DNA from: Trichinella spiralis
Lineage: Eukaryota; Nematoda; Enoplea; Trichinellida; Trichinellidae
Direction of reading: 5' to 3'
NCBI GenBank assembly: GCA_000181795.3
Contig: CM012953.1
Location: forward strand, 6,612,267-6,676,266
DNA length: 64,000 nucleotides
Position 1 is the first letter of the stretch; every line of letters starts with the position of its first letter. Both the position numbers and the translations under genes were made by a program. Under the pieces are notes generated by a model. It saw nothing but the letters and a program-made list of their open reading frames with translations. It did not search any database and was not told the DNA's origin. Of the stretch, positions 1 to 10,996 are shown in pieces.

Positions 1-1328
1 AGCGTCCGTTGTGCGAGTGGTGTTTCATCCGGTATTCAGTCTTATTGCGACTTGCAGCGAAGATGCGACGATTAAAGTGATTTTTCAAAATTCATATTCA
101 TAATAGGAATTGTAATTTTTGCTTTTGTTATCTTGCTTTAGATATGGGATTTTGAAACTGGCGACTTCGAAAAGACCCTGAAAGGGCATACAGACTGTGT
201 CCAAGACATTGCATTTGACCATACAGGAAAATTATTAGGTAGATATTGTTGAATTCCTTTTTTTTATTTTGTTATTGACTTGTTGGTTTTATGCTGATGT
301 TGTTTTATTATTTTAGCGTCATGCTCTGCCGATATGTCAGTGAAATTGTGGGATTTTCAAACTTACGATTGTATTCGCACTTTGAACGGACACGATCACA
401 ACGTCAGCAGCGTTGCATTCCTCCCCAGTGGTGATTTCCTCGTCTCTGCTTCCAGAGACAAAACGATAAAACTGTGGGAGCTCAGTACGGGGTGAGTTTG
501 CAATCGACGATATGTATATATTATATTGTACATTGTATTATTATTTATTATACAGCATTGCATTAGTATTATTGTCTATGTGGTTTTTGTTTTAGTTACT
601 GCGTCAAAACGTTCACTGGCCATCGTGAATGGGTTCGCATGGTGCGAGTGAGTCCTGATGGCTCTTTGCTTGCATCTTGCGGTAATGACCAGGTACGGAT
701 GAAATCTGCTTGAAAAAAGGAGCTTTCATTTTCAATGTTTTCAGACAGTGCGTGTTTGGGCTGTCGCTACGAAGGAATGCAAGGCAGAGCTGAGAGACCA
801 TGATCATGTAGTTGAATGTGTTTGCTGGGCGAACGATTCTGTCATTCCACACATCAACGAAGGAACCGCAAATGGGGCGGCCGCACTGCAAAGGCAAGGA
901 CCGTTTTTGGCATCCGGCTCTCGAGATAAAACCATAAAAGTTTGGGATGTTAGCATAGGAGTCTGCCTGTTCACTTTGGTATTTGCTTATTATTCAATTA
1001 GCTTAGTTTGTTGTTGTTGAATAAATTTTATATTTTCAGAGTGATCATGACAATTGGATTCGTTGTCTGCGGTTTCATCCTCGTGGAAAGTATTTACTTT
1101 CAGTTAGCGACGATAAAACAATGCGAATATGGAGTATAGCTGGTAGAAGGTGCCAAAAAACTATCGAGGCGCATAATCATTTTGTTACTTCTCTTGGTAA
1201 TTGAGTGTAAAGAGAAAATTTTTATTTGAAATTAAATTGAATGGTTTGATTTAGATTTCCACGAAACAGCACCATACGTTGTCACTAGCAGCGTCGACCA
1301 GTCTGTAAAGGTGTGGGAGTGCAGATGA
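1..1328 (+). CDS. lis-1: LIS1 / PAFAH1B1 homologue, WD40 dynein regulator (5' truncated by window edge)
   Basis: Seven exons join in frame: <2-76, 142-238, 317-491, 596-692, 745-978, 1040-1196, 1255-1328, all with GT/AG introns of about 50-105 bases. The product is a run of WD40 repeats with the exact landmarks of LIS1: [75 protein letters not shown], and the family's C-terminal ending [12 protein letters not shown] followed by the stop. LIS1 binds cytoplasmic dynein with NudE/Ndel1 and sets motor activity in nuclear migration and mitosis; that role is known for the family. The N-terminal LisH and coiled-coil region lies before the window, so the start cannot be seen. No frame damage is visible. 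Confidence 0.97.
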
Positions 1329-2222
1329 CGACAACGTTGAACGCCGAAGATGTATTTCTGTCAACTTTTTGCCAATTTTACCATTATGCTTTGTCATTGT
1401 TGTCTTCGCAGTTTTTAAGCTTTTTTAATTTGCTGCATATATATGTATGTATATTAATCAATGAGTGTAATGATGGTCTTTAGCCAAAGCAACAAACATA
1501 TTGCGCAAATGTGCAACCAATTTCATCATTAATTGTGCATGTATGTGTCAGTGTGTCGACAGACATATTCGGGTGTTGCTTTAAACAACTGGGAGCTCAG
1601 ATTCGACGAACGCTTGGATGCGTTCAGATTATCACTGTCCCCGCTTGCTTGTCTCATGTTTCGCATTTTTTATACGCTCGCTCTCACTGCACATGATATG
1701 CCCGCGTTCAAGTGTTTCACTTGTTCCTCCATACCTGGAAATTTTCTTTCCATATTTTACGCTGTATTTTAAGCATAATCAGTACGATAACAGCCATTTG
1801 TATTATGCGTATGCGGTATACATACATACATGTATGTATGTAGATGGATATACTTGTATATATATGTGTGTGCGTGTGAATCGCTTTTGTTAACTTGTCT
1901 TCCATTCGATATTGCAATTTGCTTATTGCGTTTTGCTATTGGTTTTTTTATGCATTTCGATTCCTATTTATTTCATATTCATGCATTTTTTGCATGCACT
2001 TTATACCTAATGTGGTAAAGCGTTTCTGGTAAAGTCGTGTCGACTATTGGTTGTTTCGATTTGCAATATTTTGAAAGGGCTTTATCCTTGAAATAATATA
2101 TTTTTTAAAGAGTCGTATCATTGAGCTGAAATTCAGTATTTTTTAATTAATTAATTAATTTTTTTTCAAGAAGAATAAAGTTTTTGTTCTTTGATTTCCA
2201 AGATAGACGACAATATTGTCGG
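1329..2222. other. Intergenic spacer between LIS1 and S17m
   Basis: This holds the LIS1 3' UTR and the leader of the next gene. Several overlapping open frames of 60-90 codons occur on both strands between 1511 and 2018, but they are AT-rich, lack splice context and resemble nothing I know. Simple ATGT/ACAT tracts lie near 1820-1870. A pyrimidine-rich tract ending in AG at 2170, and another AG at 2202, could be splice or trans-splice acceptors for the S17m transcript. Confidence 0.5.
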
Positions 2223-2651
2223 ATGGTTGTTGGTTCGACCACGGGATCTAAGGTGATCAAACGGTTCTGGGATGATGCTCTACTGCTGGGCCGTGTGATC
2301 AAGCAAGCATCGGTCGGTTATGAGAAATTGCCCTGCGTGCGGGTTCGCGTCCGGCGCGACGAGTACAACGAATATTTGCACGCGTTCTACTCGAAGCCGA
2401 CGGATTTTTGGGCATTGAACAAGCAGTCGTTGGCAGCGGTCGGCGACACGGTGCTCATAAGGAAAATGCAATCACCACCATTGCCGACGGTTACTCATTG
2501 CTTGGAGCGAATCGTTTTCCAACACGGTTGTCCGATTGATCCGATTACAAAAAAGCGTATAATTCACGACGAATATGAGGAAATTGTGCAATTTCGAAAT
2601 CAATCAATTCATGATATTCTGGACGAAAAGTCAACCAAAACTACTCAATAA
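2223..2651 (+). CDS. mrps-17: Mitochondrial ribosomal protein S17 (uS17m)
   Basis: A single-exon frame of 142 aa. The first ATG in frame is at 2223; the frame is open back to about 2184 but without an ATG. The OB-fold core of S17 is recognisable near residues 72-115: VGDTVLIRKMQ, then THCLERIVFQHG and IDPITKKRI, matching the VGD-V-L-R ... L-EIVF-G-IDP-T segment of animal MRPS17. The N-terminus carries the usual GK/RVIKQ-type strand. Its role is in the small subunit of the mitochondrial ribosome. The stop is followed by (TAA/TAAT) repeats with a possible AATAAA near 2668. POP1 follows on the same strand about 160 bases later, so the two may share a polycistronic transcript. Confidence 0.85.
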   Translation: MVVGSTTGSKVIKRFWDDALLLGRVIKQASVGYEKLPCVRVRVRRDEYNEYLHAFYSKPTDFWALNKQSLAAVGDTVLIRKMQSPPLPTVTHCLERIVFQHGCPIDPITKKRIIHDEYEEIVQFRNQSIHDILDEKSTKTTQ

Positions 2652-2809
2652 TAATAATAATAATAATTAATAAATGGAAATGAACAAATTTTGTTCTTGT
2701 TGTTGTTGTTGTTGTTATCTTTGCGTTGGATGTGATGCTACTTTTAAAAATGAATCACTTTGTGATGAAGTTATACTTTCATTGTATGTTTTTAGTTGAA
2801 ATAAGCAGC
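2652..2809 (+). promoter_or_regulatory. Short S17m-POP1 intercistronic region with T-rich tract and acceptor-like sites
   Basis: Only 158 bases separate the S17m stop from the favoured POP1 ATG. In order they hold a poly(A)-signal-like ATTAATAAATGG, a TTG/TTGTT repeat (about 2697-2716), and the acceptor-like TGTATGTTTTTAG ending at 2794, 15 bases before the ATG at 2810. A second AG lies at 2808, directly before C-ATG. This is what a nematode operon junction with trans-splicing would look like. That is inference: no spliced-leader sequence is in the window. Confidence 0.45.
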
Positions 2810-5317
2810 ATGAGCTTGCTCGAGTCGTGTCCAAGAAGTGTCGACGCGAAGAGTTACGTGCAACGTCGGGTCGAGTCGATCAGTCAACTGCTCGCGGTGG
2901 TCGACAATGAAATGCTTCCAAAGGGCGAAGTGACTCACGGACCCAGGACATTTTTGCAACGTCTTCCCAGGCACATGCGACGCAGGGCGATGAGCCGCAA
3001 CGTGAAACGTTTGCCTCGTCGTTGTCGATTTCCCGCTCAGAGGCTGCTTGAAAATGCCAAGCTAAGAAAAAAGTTGCCCAATCGGTCGCGACGTCGAAGA
3101 CCTTCCAACTTGGTCCGCGAGTACGTTCGCCGGCAGGGGAAGTGCCGATGGTTGGAAACGCACATTTGGCATGCCAAGCGGTTCCGAATGGTCGAAGCTT
3201 GGCAGTTCAAATTAGCGTTGGGCGGTTTTCAGAGAAGCTGGAGAGCGACTTTTCGTGACGCGGCCAAACATGCCACCATGAGAGACGTGTCGCACATGAT
3301 TCTGTTACGCTTGTCTGGACAGGAGGGCGGTTTGTTGGACGGCTTGAGACGCTTGTGCAGCAGTCGACTGGGTTTGACGTTCGGCGCCGCTTCCACTTTG
3401 GACGGTTCGCGTGAAGGGTCGTCGGTGCTCTACCGGGCTGATCAGTATCCTTTCCACTGCATTGGTCCGGTGAATTTTCTCTGGCAGCCGTCGTCGTCCA
3501 CCGGCGAACATTGTTGTCGACGAATATTGTGGCTTTGGATTCATCCGTCGGTCAAGGATGAACTGGTCGCTGAACTTTGTCGTGTATTTGGCCTGGTCGA
3601 AGTTGAAAAACGTGAAGATGTCACTGACGAGAAGTTTCACAGTTTGACTGAGTTTCGAATGAACGTTCAGTTGGCTGGTGCAGAAGATTATTGCTCTGCG
3701 GATGAAAGCGGTGTGAAGTTGACGATCATGGATCGTATGCTTTTGCGATTTCGGCTCACCGGCCCCAAATCGACCGCCATACTGGACCAAGCGTTGAACA
3801 TGCGCAAATCGTTCGAGCGGGTTAGCCAACTGTTGAACAGCGAACAGTCGAATTGGGTGAAAAGTTACTTTTCAGAAAACCCCCGTCTGGCCGAATGTTT
3901 GGCACAGCATACCGAAGCTTGGACACGCGAAGTGTTTTGGAGAAATCCCGCCGAACTTGCGCCACGAATTGTACTTTCGTATTTGATAAGAAATCCACGT
4001 TTGGAATTCACTTTTAGGAAAACGTTACCAGATCAGAATGGAAGTCAAAACACCAACTTGGACAGTTGTTGTTCATTGTTGGACGGTGACAACGGGCAGT
4101 TGCCATTTTCCCCACTATGGGATGACGGTTTCAGGGCTGAAGTTTTGCGAAGAAAAGCTTCGCAGCGTGAAATTGACAAAGTCAAACAACAACGCATAGT
4201 GAAAACCGCTCAGACGGACATGAGCCATTTGGAATCTTTCGTGCCTGTTTTGTTAATTCAACGTCCAGGATCACAAGATGAGAATGATCATCTGGGTTGC
4301 GGTTGGGATTTGGTCGTTCCGAGCGACTGGGGGATGGAATTTTGGCTAGCGATGCAATATTCCACCGCCCGAGCGGTGGGCTTGGACCATTCGAGAATGT
4401 TGGCCGCAGAGAGGGGAGTTTTTCATTTCCCCGAAGCTTGGCACGACTGCCCAGCCGGCCAAACGTGGAACGCAGATTGTTGTGAACGAGATTTGCAAGC
4501 GTACAAAAAGCGGCCGAAAAATCGTCGACTACGCTATGACAAACTGAAAGTGAAATATCCGTTTGAATTTCCCTGGGCTGAATTGAACGCCATTTGGACA
4601 AAGACGACCAATGATGGTTCCTATTTTGTTCTTCGTGATCGGGAAATGTTGAACTCGTTAGCGCTTTTCAGTGAACCGAAGCTGGATGCTGATTTCGCAA
4701 AGATTTGTTCGAAAGCGTTGGTCCAAGTGAAAATTCGTTGTCTCAGCCGGGGTATTGTCAAGCGTTACGCTATGATATGCATGCCGAGTGCGGAAGATGT
4801 GGTTTGTCTAATGAATGGTCAACTGCGCGTTGTTGAGATGGTCTCAGGAAATTTTCAGAGGGATGAATTGCACAAATCAGAAAAGTTGGCTGAAGAAAAA
4901 CTGACAATGAGAAAACAACAGGGGCAAGAAAAAGAAGAAGAAGAAGAAGAATTTATAAGTTTTGAGGAAAATGAAAAAGAAGTTTCATTTGACATTTTAT
5001 TTGATGAATGTTTATCTGTAGCGGCAAAAAAACGAAAAAATCAACTTCCCGAGCATGTCGCAGCTTCAATGGAAACAGATCACGCAACTGAAGATGTTAA
5101 TAGTAGGAATGTGGTTGGTTTTGCAATAGATGGTGGGTATTCATTAAGCAGGGGCTGTGGGATTGGGATTGGACTTTGCAGTTATGCTGCACTTCAGAAT
5201 TTGATTTCTACTAGTGTCAAAATTCATTCCGGACTGTTTGTGCTTTGTCGAAACAAGACAACTAGAAAATATTTTCCAGCCATACTTAACATTGCTGCAG
5301 CAGATTTTTCACTTTGA
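2810..5317 (+). CDS. POP1: POP1, protein subunit of ribonuclease P / RNase MRP
   Basis: Intronless, 835 aa from the ATG at 2810. The frame stays open upstream with ATGs from 2735, but those residues look non-conserved and an acceptor-like TTTTTAG ends at 2794. The N-terminal POP1 signature RRRAMSRNVKRLPRR (about residues 57-71) is followed by a basic stretch and by LETHIWHAKRFRMV. The POPLD segment near residues 500-560 has SDWGMEFWLAMQY, RAVGL and HDCPAGQ. The C-terminal third has CLSRGIVKRYAMICMPS, an acidic insert rich in Glu and Lys, then a closing segment with GFAIDGGYSLSRG and FVLCRNKTTRKYFPAI. POP1 is the largest protein of RNase P/MRP and binds the catalytic RNA. A two-kilobase intronless frame next to many intron-rich genes is unusual here but shows no break. 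Confidence 0.94.
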   Translation: MSLLESCPRSVDAKSYVQRRVESISQLLAVVDNEMLPKGEVTHGPRTFLQRLPRHMRRRAMSRNVKRLPRRCRFPAQRLLENAKLRKKLPNRSRRRRPSNLVREYVRRQGKCRWLETHIWHAKRFRMVEAWQFKLALGGFQRSWRATFRDAAKHATMRDVSHMILLRLSGQEGGLLDGLRRLCSSRLGLTFGAASTLDGSREGSSVLYRADQYPFHCIGPVNFLWQPSSSTGEHCCRRILWLWIHPSVKDELVAELCRVFGLVEVEKREDVTDEKFHSLTEFRMNVQLAGAEDYCSADESGVKLTIMDRMLLRFRLTGPKSTAILDQALNMRKSFERVSQLLNSEQSNWVKSYFSENPRLAECLAQHTEAWTREVFWRNPAELAPRIVLSYLIRNPRLEFTFRKTLPDQNGSQNTNLDSCCSLLDGDNGQLPFSPLWDDGFRAEVLRRKASQREIDKVKQQRIVKTAQTDMSHLESFVPVLLIQRPGSQDENDHLGCGWDLVVPSDWGMEFWLAMQYSTARAVGLDHSRMLAAERGVFHFPEAWHDCPAGQTWNADCCERDLQAYKKRPKNRRLRYDKLKVKYPFEFPWAELNAIWTKTTNDGSYFVLRDREMLNSLALFSEPKLDADFAKICSKALVQVKIRCLSRGIVKRYAMICMPSAEDVVCLMNGQLRVVEMVSGNFQRDELHKSEKLAEEKLTMRKQQGQEKEEEEEEFISFEENEKEVSFDILFDECLSVAAKKRKNQLPEHVAASMETDHATEDVNSRNVVGFAIDGGYSLSRGCGIGIGLCSYAALQNLISTSVKIHSGLFVLCRNKTTRKYFPAILNIAAADFSL

Positions 5318-5463
5318 AATCTGTTTGATTTATTTATTTATTTATTCTCACTTGTTATATATATACATTATACTTTTTGATTTGTTATGAAATATAATTT
5401 TAATAAATTGCAATAGTTCAGGAAATTCGTCAAAATATGTTCTGGTAGAAAAGAATTATATAG

Positions 5464-5700
5464 AAGACAGCTGCTTTTGCTGCTAGCTATGCTTTTTCAA
5501 AACGAACATTTATATGCAGTATGCATTTTATCAAATCTGCATCACAATTGTTGAGCAATATAATTCTTGATGATGACGGTTCATATTTAAAACTTGATGT
5601 TTTATCCACTTTTCAATTTATTTGTCTGGATGGTGAACAAAATCATATGAACGTTTTATGTATGATATGTTTTGAAAATAGATTCAGTCAAGCAGATTAA
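5464..5700 (+). other. Unassigned open frame, exon-like
   Basis: This frame starts right after ...ATATAG and is open for 78 codons to TAA at 5698-5700, with an internal ATG at 5521. Residues include AAFAASYAFSKRTF, ILDDDGSYLKLD and LCMICFENRF. It could be a terminal exon, a relic, or chance. No splice partner upstream was found and I recognise no family. Confidence 0.2.
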
Positions 5701-7307
5701 TTAATGTAAAGTTAGCGCATTTGACTTATTTTGTTAAAAGTGCAAAATTTATTTTGAGTGATGCAAAAAATAAAAGTTAGCTGAAAACCTCAAATATAAT
5801 GAATACGTGTGATGTATGAATATATTTTATGCTGCAGCATCATATCAGATGTGAGAAAAGTTAGTGATTGATTAGATTGCTATTTATAATCATATTCTGT
5901 TTCATTTACAGCAACATTTTTATTTTCAACAAAGTTTTAAATTTCTAATTGAACGACTGACTAACTATGAAGTGCTTCTGCCAAATTCATTTCTGCTTTA
6001 AAAAGGAAAAATATGTAAAAATGTCAGTGTTCATTTTCAAATTTATAAATATCACATATCATTTAGTTATTATGCAAGAGTTCGAAAATTAAATGGCTTA
6101 AATTTTTAAACAAACAAAATAATAATTAACATTTGCGTGCAAATTAAAATTTAATAATGCTACTTATACACAGCTTTGACATTTTCACCATATGAGGTTA
6201 ATTAATTTTAATTTCACAGATCAAGCAAATTACATAAAATATATATTATATATTGAAGAAACTTTTATTAATGCATTCGATGATTTTATTGTAATTGATG
6301 GCTTAATTCTCATTTGTAGGAGTGTTGTAAATAAAACCTCATTTCAGAGTAATTTTTCCTCTCCCCTATGTGCGGAATTCATTTCAACTGCAATTACTTT
6401 AAACGTTTCGTCGCTTTCTTCAACTAATTAATTTCTGCTTCCTTTGAGATTACCTTTTACTATGCAGTATCATAATTTTCATCATAATAAATGAACCTCA
6501 TTACTGTATGCTAGAGATTGACATTTTTAGACCATACATTTAATAATAATATTTTTATAATAAAACTTTATCATCACTAAATGCTTCTAAATTTCAAATA
6601 GTGAAAATGAAATTTATATCAACAGGGGAAATTTTACTTTTGAAATGACAAAACTTCACTGATAACTGAACGCAACAGGCAATGAATGCTAAACATAGTG
6701 AAGAATAAATGGCTCAAATAAATTAAAAAGTTTCAAATATTTTAGCATTTGCATCAGTTAATTCATCAAGTTAATGTAATTAAAAATGCGCATTCCAAGT
6801 AATAAATATCTAAATATAAAATAATTTTCATAAGTCACAAAGTTCATGGGTTCATCCTTGTCTAGTTCAGATTTTCTGTTCCCTGTAGTAGTTAGTACTG
6901 GAATTAAGAATATAAGTTATATTCAAAAGTTTTGAATAAATGCATCCATTATAATTATTATTTAAACATCTCAAAACTATCCAATTATTTAATCTCCTGA
7001 CATTTGCTCAATCGTTTGGAGTTTTTGAAAATTCATTTTCTTTGATTTCTGAATTTTTTTTATTATTTAAAAATAGCAGTTTCAATGCTAACAGTTGATT
7101 TATTTATTTTTAAATCATTTAACCTTTCCGGTGATAAACTGAAGCGAATTTTATATAAAATTTTGCCATTACTTAGTTCTCTTGACTTTTACAGTAAATG
7201 TCATGTAAAAAGTGTATTTTGGTGAGGCCATCCTCAGCAGCAACGCATGATCATCAACAATAGTGATCTTCATGCTAAGTTAGATACCTTATAATAAAAA
7301 AAATGCA

Positions 7308-7472
7308 ATGCATCAAGATGTTAGCGTCGCTGTTTCAGTTTTTAAAAAATGCTGCATTCGAAAAGAGTTTTCAAGTACAACTGCCATTGAACTAAAGGAA
7401 CTTTCTCCAAGGACCAAGGAGGAATTTTCAGATTTCCAGAGGGAATTTTGTCTTCAGAGTTGTAAACTCTAA
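7308..7472 (+). other. Unassigned small open frame
   Basis: A 54-codon frame from ATG 7308, with residues such as KKCCIRKEFSSTTAIELKEL and SPRTKEEFSDFQREF. A GTAAAC donor-like site at 7463 could join an AG near 7620 and extend the frame by ten codons. The amino-acid mix is more protein-like than the surrounding DNA would give on average, but there is no recognised homology. Confidence 0.15.
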
Positions 7473-10107
7473 ATGAAATGAATTAAAATACCCTGGCATT
7501 CTACTGGACATTTTTGTCCATTGAAATGGAAAAGTCCATTATAAAAATAATCGAAGTAAATGTACATGTGCCAACATAATAATAAGTACATTTTCAATAT
7601 TACATTTGCATTATTAGCAGCCGAACAGTCTACAAAGGAGAGAATGACTTTCTGACAAACGGTGAAAATGATGCATGGGAAAAAAGGTTGAGATCACCGA
7701 TGCAAGCATATTATAAAATATCGCACCCTGAAATCACTGAAGTTAAACTGATTAAAATATTTTAACACAGCTACTGAGATGAATTTATAATTTTTAAGCG
7801 GCAATGTCATCTAAGATAAAATGAAAAAACATGCTTTATAATGTTTAATTAAACCTTAAAATTAGTACTTAAAATCTTCAATTTTAGCAAAATAATAATT
7901 TAAATGCTCAGTTTTTGTATTGAAAACTCACCTGCTTTATGTACTGCTTCAAGAGGAAAAATTTTGATCAGAATCGATTTGAATTTTCAATACATTGCAT
8001 AATTAATTTAAAATGTAATTAAGAGAGATTTTTAAAATGTATTCTAAATTTAAGGCTTTAAAAAATTTTTATTTTTGTACACAAAAACATAAAGCTGTGC
8101 AGTTACTTGTTCAACTTTGCTTAATTTTTAAAATGCTGTAATAGTTAAATATTTACAAAAAATTCATTTAAAAAAAAGAATTCATTTATCATTATCAATG
8201 AATATTCATACAATATCTTTTAGAATGATTATTAAATTAGTATGCAAATTTAGAATGTTTTATTTACACTTCAAGAAATTTCTGCATCACTGGTCATAAT
8301 TATGATTAGTTTGGATGAATGAAACTTGCTTTCACAATTATCAAAATCGATGCTGTTTCACGCTATTTACTATAAATGTTCTGTCTGGGCATAATTCAGA
8401 AAAAAACTTTAAAGATTTATAAAATACTTTTACCCAAGAAACCATGTCTTTGAGTTACACTAAGGAAAACAAATCAATAGCACCTTGTAAGTTGAAAAAA
8501 GTCAGAAACAGAACCACATCGTTGCTTCAATTTTGAACAGCTTAAATTCTTATCAAAACATTAGCTATATTGTTATTATTATTATTATTGTTCATTTTAA
8601 TTAACATGATATAAAATGCTATTTTATTGAAACAAAACGCAATGCAAAATGTTTAGAAAAAATTTGCTTTACCGTTCCTTGATGCATGCATTAAAAAATA
8701 ATCAGTTCATCTTATTACTTTTATTATTATTATTATTATTATTACATTTATATTCATTTCTGAAATTATTCATAAGAAGGAATATTTTTAGATTTTTTTA
8801 CCAATTTTAGTATCATACATGTTGGATACATTTCTGTATTAATTAGATAGATATTAAAAGGAAGGTGAAAATTGTGCAAAAATTTAATGAAAACAGGATT
8901 ACTCATAATTTCTTCAAAGTACTCATTCATAATGAATAATCATACACATCGTGCTCATTCAATATTCTTATGACTGCCATAGCTTATTCTAATGTAATTA
9001 AAACTTTGAAGTAATTCTTCTATAAACTGAACTTTCAAGTTCCATAATCTTACTTATATATTTCTAATAAATTAAAAGCCAATCTTTATCATTGTTGCAT
9101 TGTTTGGATTGTAATTTGATTGCATTATAAATTTATTCATAATTTTATGTTCGACCTAGCTTTGCATGACACTTTTAAATAAAAAAGCATGTTTTGAACA
9201 TGCTTGTTTTCTAAGTTTCATTCCAATTTCTTATCTTAGTAATGATAAATAAAATAAATAAAGCATCTGTTCAATTTACGTCTTGTGCTATTCTTTTAAT
9301 ATATTTGTAATAATTAAGCAGTTTTTTAAATACTTAAGTTGTATAACGTATATGAATGCAAGGGCATAATTGTATTCAGCTTTAATTAGAATTTCAATTT
9401 TATAGATTGAAATGAGATTAAATTATTCAAATTAGCATACAATTTACTATTAATTTGCTTTTTGATCTTCTTCAGTTTTTTTAAAAGTGTTTTTGCGTTC
9501 ATAACTTCTGTCAAAAGAATAAATTAACAATGAAAAAACTTAGCATACGCATAAAACATTTCATCAATGAATCAATGAATGAATAGATAGAATTAGAATG
9601 ATTAATTTTATTTTTCATAAAATATCAAAGTATTTCCCTTATTTTTTAATGTATTAAATTTAATAAATGCATGAGCAGTTAATCTACCAATGACAGTGCT
9701 TTCAAATCGAATTAGTAAAATTTAAAAATTAGTCAAGATTAAAATTAATATGAAATAATGTTTCATCATCATTGGCGTTCAATTGATTTCTTGTTATATG
9801 ACCCCAGTTTTTCAACAAATAAATAATTTACATAAGTTATTAAACATACTCTGCAACAAATTGCTGCTTTTCACTAGTGAAAAATCTATTTCTACTAGAA
9901 TGAGCATTAATAAATAACTTGACACACCGATTTCAATGCTAACAACATTTCTTACATGTATAATGTTGTTTTGTCATTAAAATTTAAAATTAAAATAATT
10001 ATTATATTAAATAAAAAGTTTTTAATGATATTTTGTGTTGAATTTTGCTTCCTTGTGCAGAAAAAGGGATGAAATTGCTTGTCACTTATTACTAAACGTA
10101 ATCCTGG

Positions 10108-10454
10108 TTAGAAAATTTTTGAACATATTTTGTATTCATTAAATGATGAAGGTGAAAACGTTTTCTTTTTGTCTGGTAATGAATTTTTCTCCAACACAAA
10201 AAGTGCACCAATTTTGTTTAATGAATTCTTTATTGCATCATTCGGGCAAACTAATCGAGAGAAATAAACTTCTTTATCAGAATCTTTATAAATTTGATCA
10301 ATAGAAATAATATAATAGTGCTGTGTTTTTGTTGGGATAATTCTTTCGGTAAAATAAAGCAAAATGTCGATTTTTTGAAAAATGCATGATACACCTGATG
10401 TGCAACTGGATGACGATTTAAATGATCACAATGATTGAAACGGAAATAAATCAC
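10108..10454 (-). pseudogene. Coding-like remnant in two frames, weak BAH-domain resemblance
   Basis: On the minus strand one frame (10454 down to about 10320) reads IYFRFNHCDHLNRHPVAHQV...FILPKELSQQK. A second frame (about 10320 down to 10108) continues as YYIISIDQIYKDSDKEVYF, SRLVCPNDAI, then LFVLEKNSLPD. The second piece resembles the I-x-I-x-x-I-W/Y-x-D-x-x-G/K-E-x-x-F ... R-P-E/D-x pattern of BAH domains such as those of polybromo. A single frameshift near 10320 would connect the two. It is downstream of the PDF gene on the same strand. I infer a decayed gene fragment; it may also be chance in AT-rich DNA. Confidence 0.25.
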
Positions 10455-10559
10455 TTACATGAAATGAGAATGAGAGAAAAAAGAATTGCAAGGGGTCCAG
10501 AGAAAAGAGACGAGAAATATATATCAAGGTTGATTCAAGGAAAGTACATGCAAATATTA

Positions 10560-10878
10560 TTACCCTGCCCTCATCAGATCACCATATCGCATCCCAAGCA
10601 AGCCATTTACAAGTTCTGCATTTGCTCGCTTTATCGTACGACCAGAGTCAAATCGGCTACCATAAGTGCGACCAATTTTTTCCGCTAAACTTTGCAATAT
10701 CTAAACAAGCGTGTATTCCATTTTATTTTGACAATTCATTTATAAATGTATTTCAAATTTACAATACCTCTTTTTCTTGAGCTGTTAAATCAGCTTCGTA
10801 AACAACAGGAACCGCTGTGATGTATGTGAAGATTGTCGCATATAAAAAAATTATTCCAAAGATCAGTTTGCCGTTCAT
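10560..10878 (-). CDS. pdf-1: Pigment-dispersing factor (PDF-1-type) neuropeptide precursor
   Basis: Two coding exons: 10768-10878 (ATG at 10876-10878) and 10560-10700, separated by a 67-base GT/AG intron in phase 0. The product is 83 aa. It starts with a signal peptide (MNGKLIFGIIFLYATIFTYITA, cleavage likely after Ala22), then a short acidic/amphipathic spacer (VYEADLTAQEKE / LQSLAEKIG), then a Lys-Arg cleavage site, and ends in ANAELVNGLLGMRYGDLMRA plus Gly and the stop. The Gly supplies C-terminal amidation. The peptide matches the nematode PDF-1 pattern (S)NAELINGL-[IL]-[GS]-M closely and insect PDF (N-S-E-L-I-N-S-L-L) more loosely. In C. elegans PDF peptides act through a class B GPCR in locomotion and arousal circuits. 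A 5' UTR exon ending at 10997 (CAG|GTAACT) probably joins 10888. Confidence 0.93.
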
Positions 10879-10996
10879 GATTTGCAGCCTTAAAAAATTA
10901 TTCATTTATTTATTGATGTAAATTTTAAAAATAATTTTGATGGATTTGATAAGGGATTTTCTGAATATTTCAATAATTAAAATATTTATAAGTTAC

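Larger units (their letters stand above)
5318..10559. other. AT-rich gene-poor region
   Basis: More than 5 kb with no gene I can support firmly. Candidate poly(A) signals for POP1 lie near 5402 (AATAAA). A frame open from the codon after a stop at 5461 to a stop at 5698-5700 (ATG at 5521, 59 aa) and another at 7308-7472 (54 aa) have mixed, protein-like composition but no family match; chance ORFs of this size are expected in such DNA. ATT/TTA trinucleotide tracts lie near 8577 and 8720. A damaged coding-like stretch at 10108-10454 is listed separately. Confidence 0.5.

Noticed and set aside
1511-2018. A cluster of overlapping 60-90 codon frames after LIS1
   Set aside because: Three frames on both strands are open at once, rich in Tyr/Cys/Ile from TATG repeats, with no motif or splice context.
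3305-3829. A 174-codon antisense frame within POP1
   Set aside because: It is the complement of a clearly conserved POP1 coding region and has no recognisable domain. The same holds for 4182-4601.
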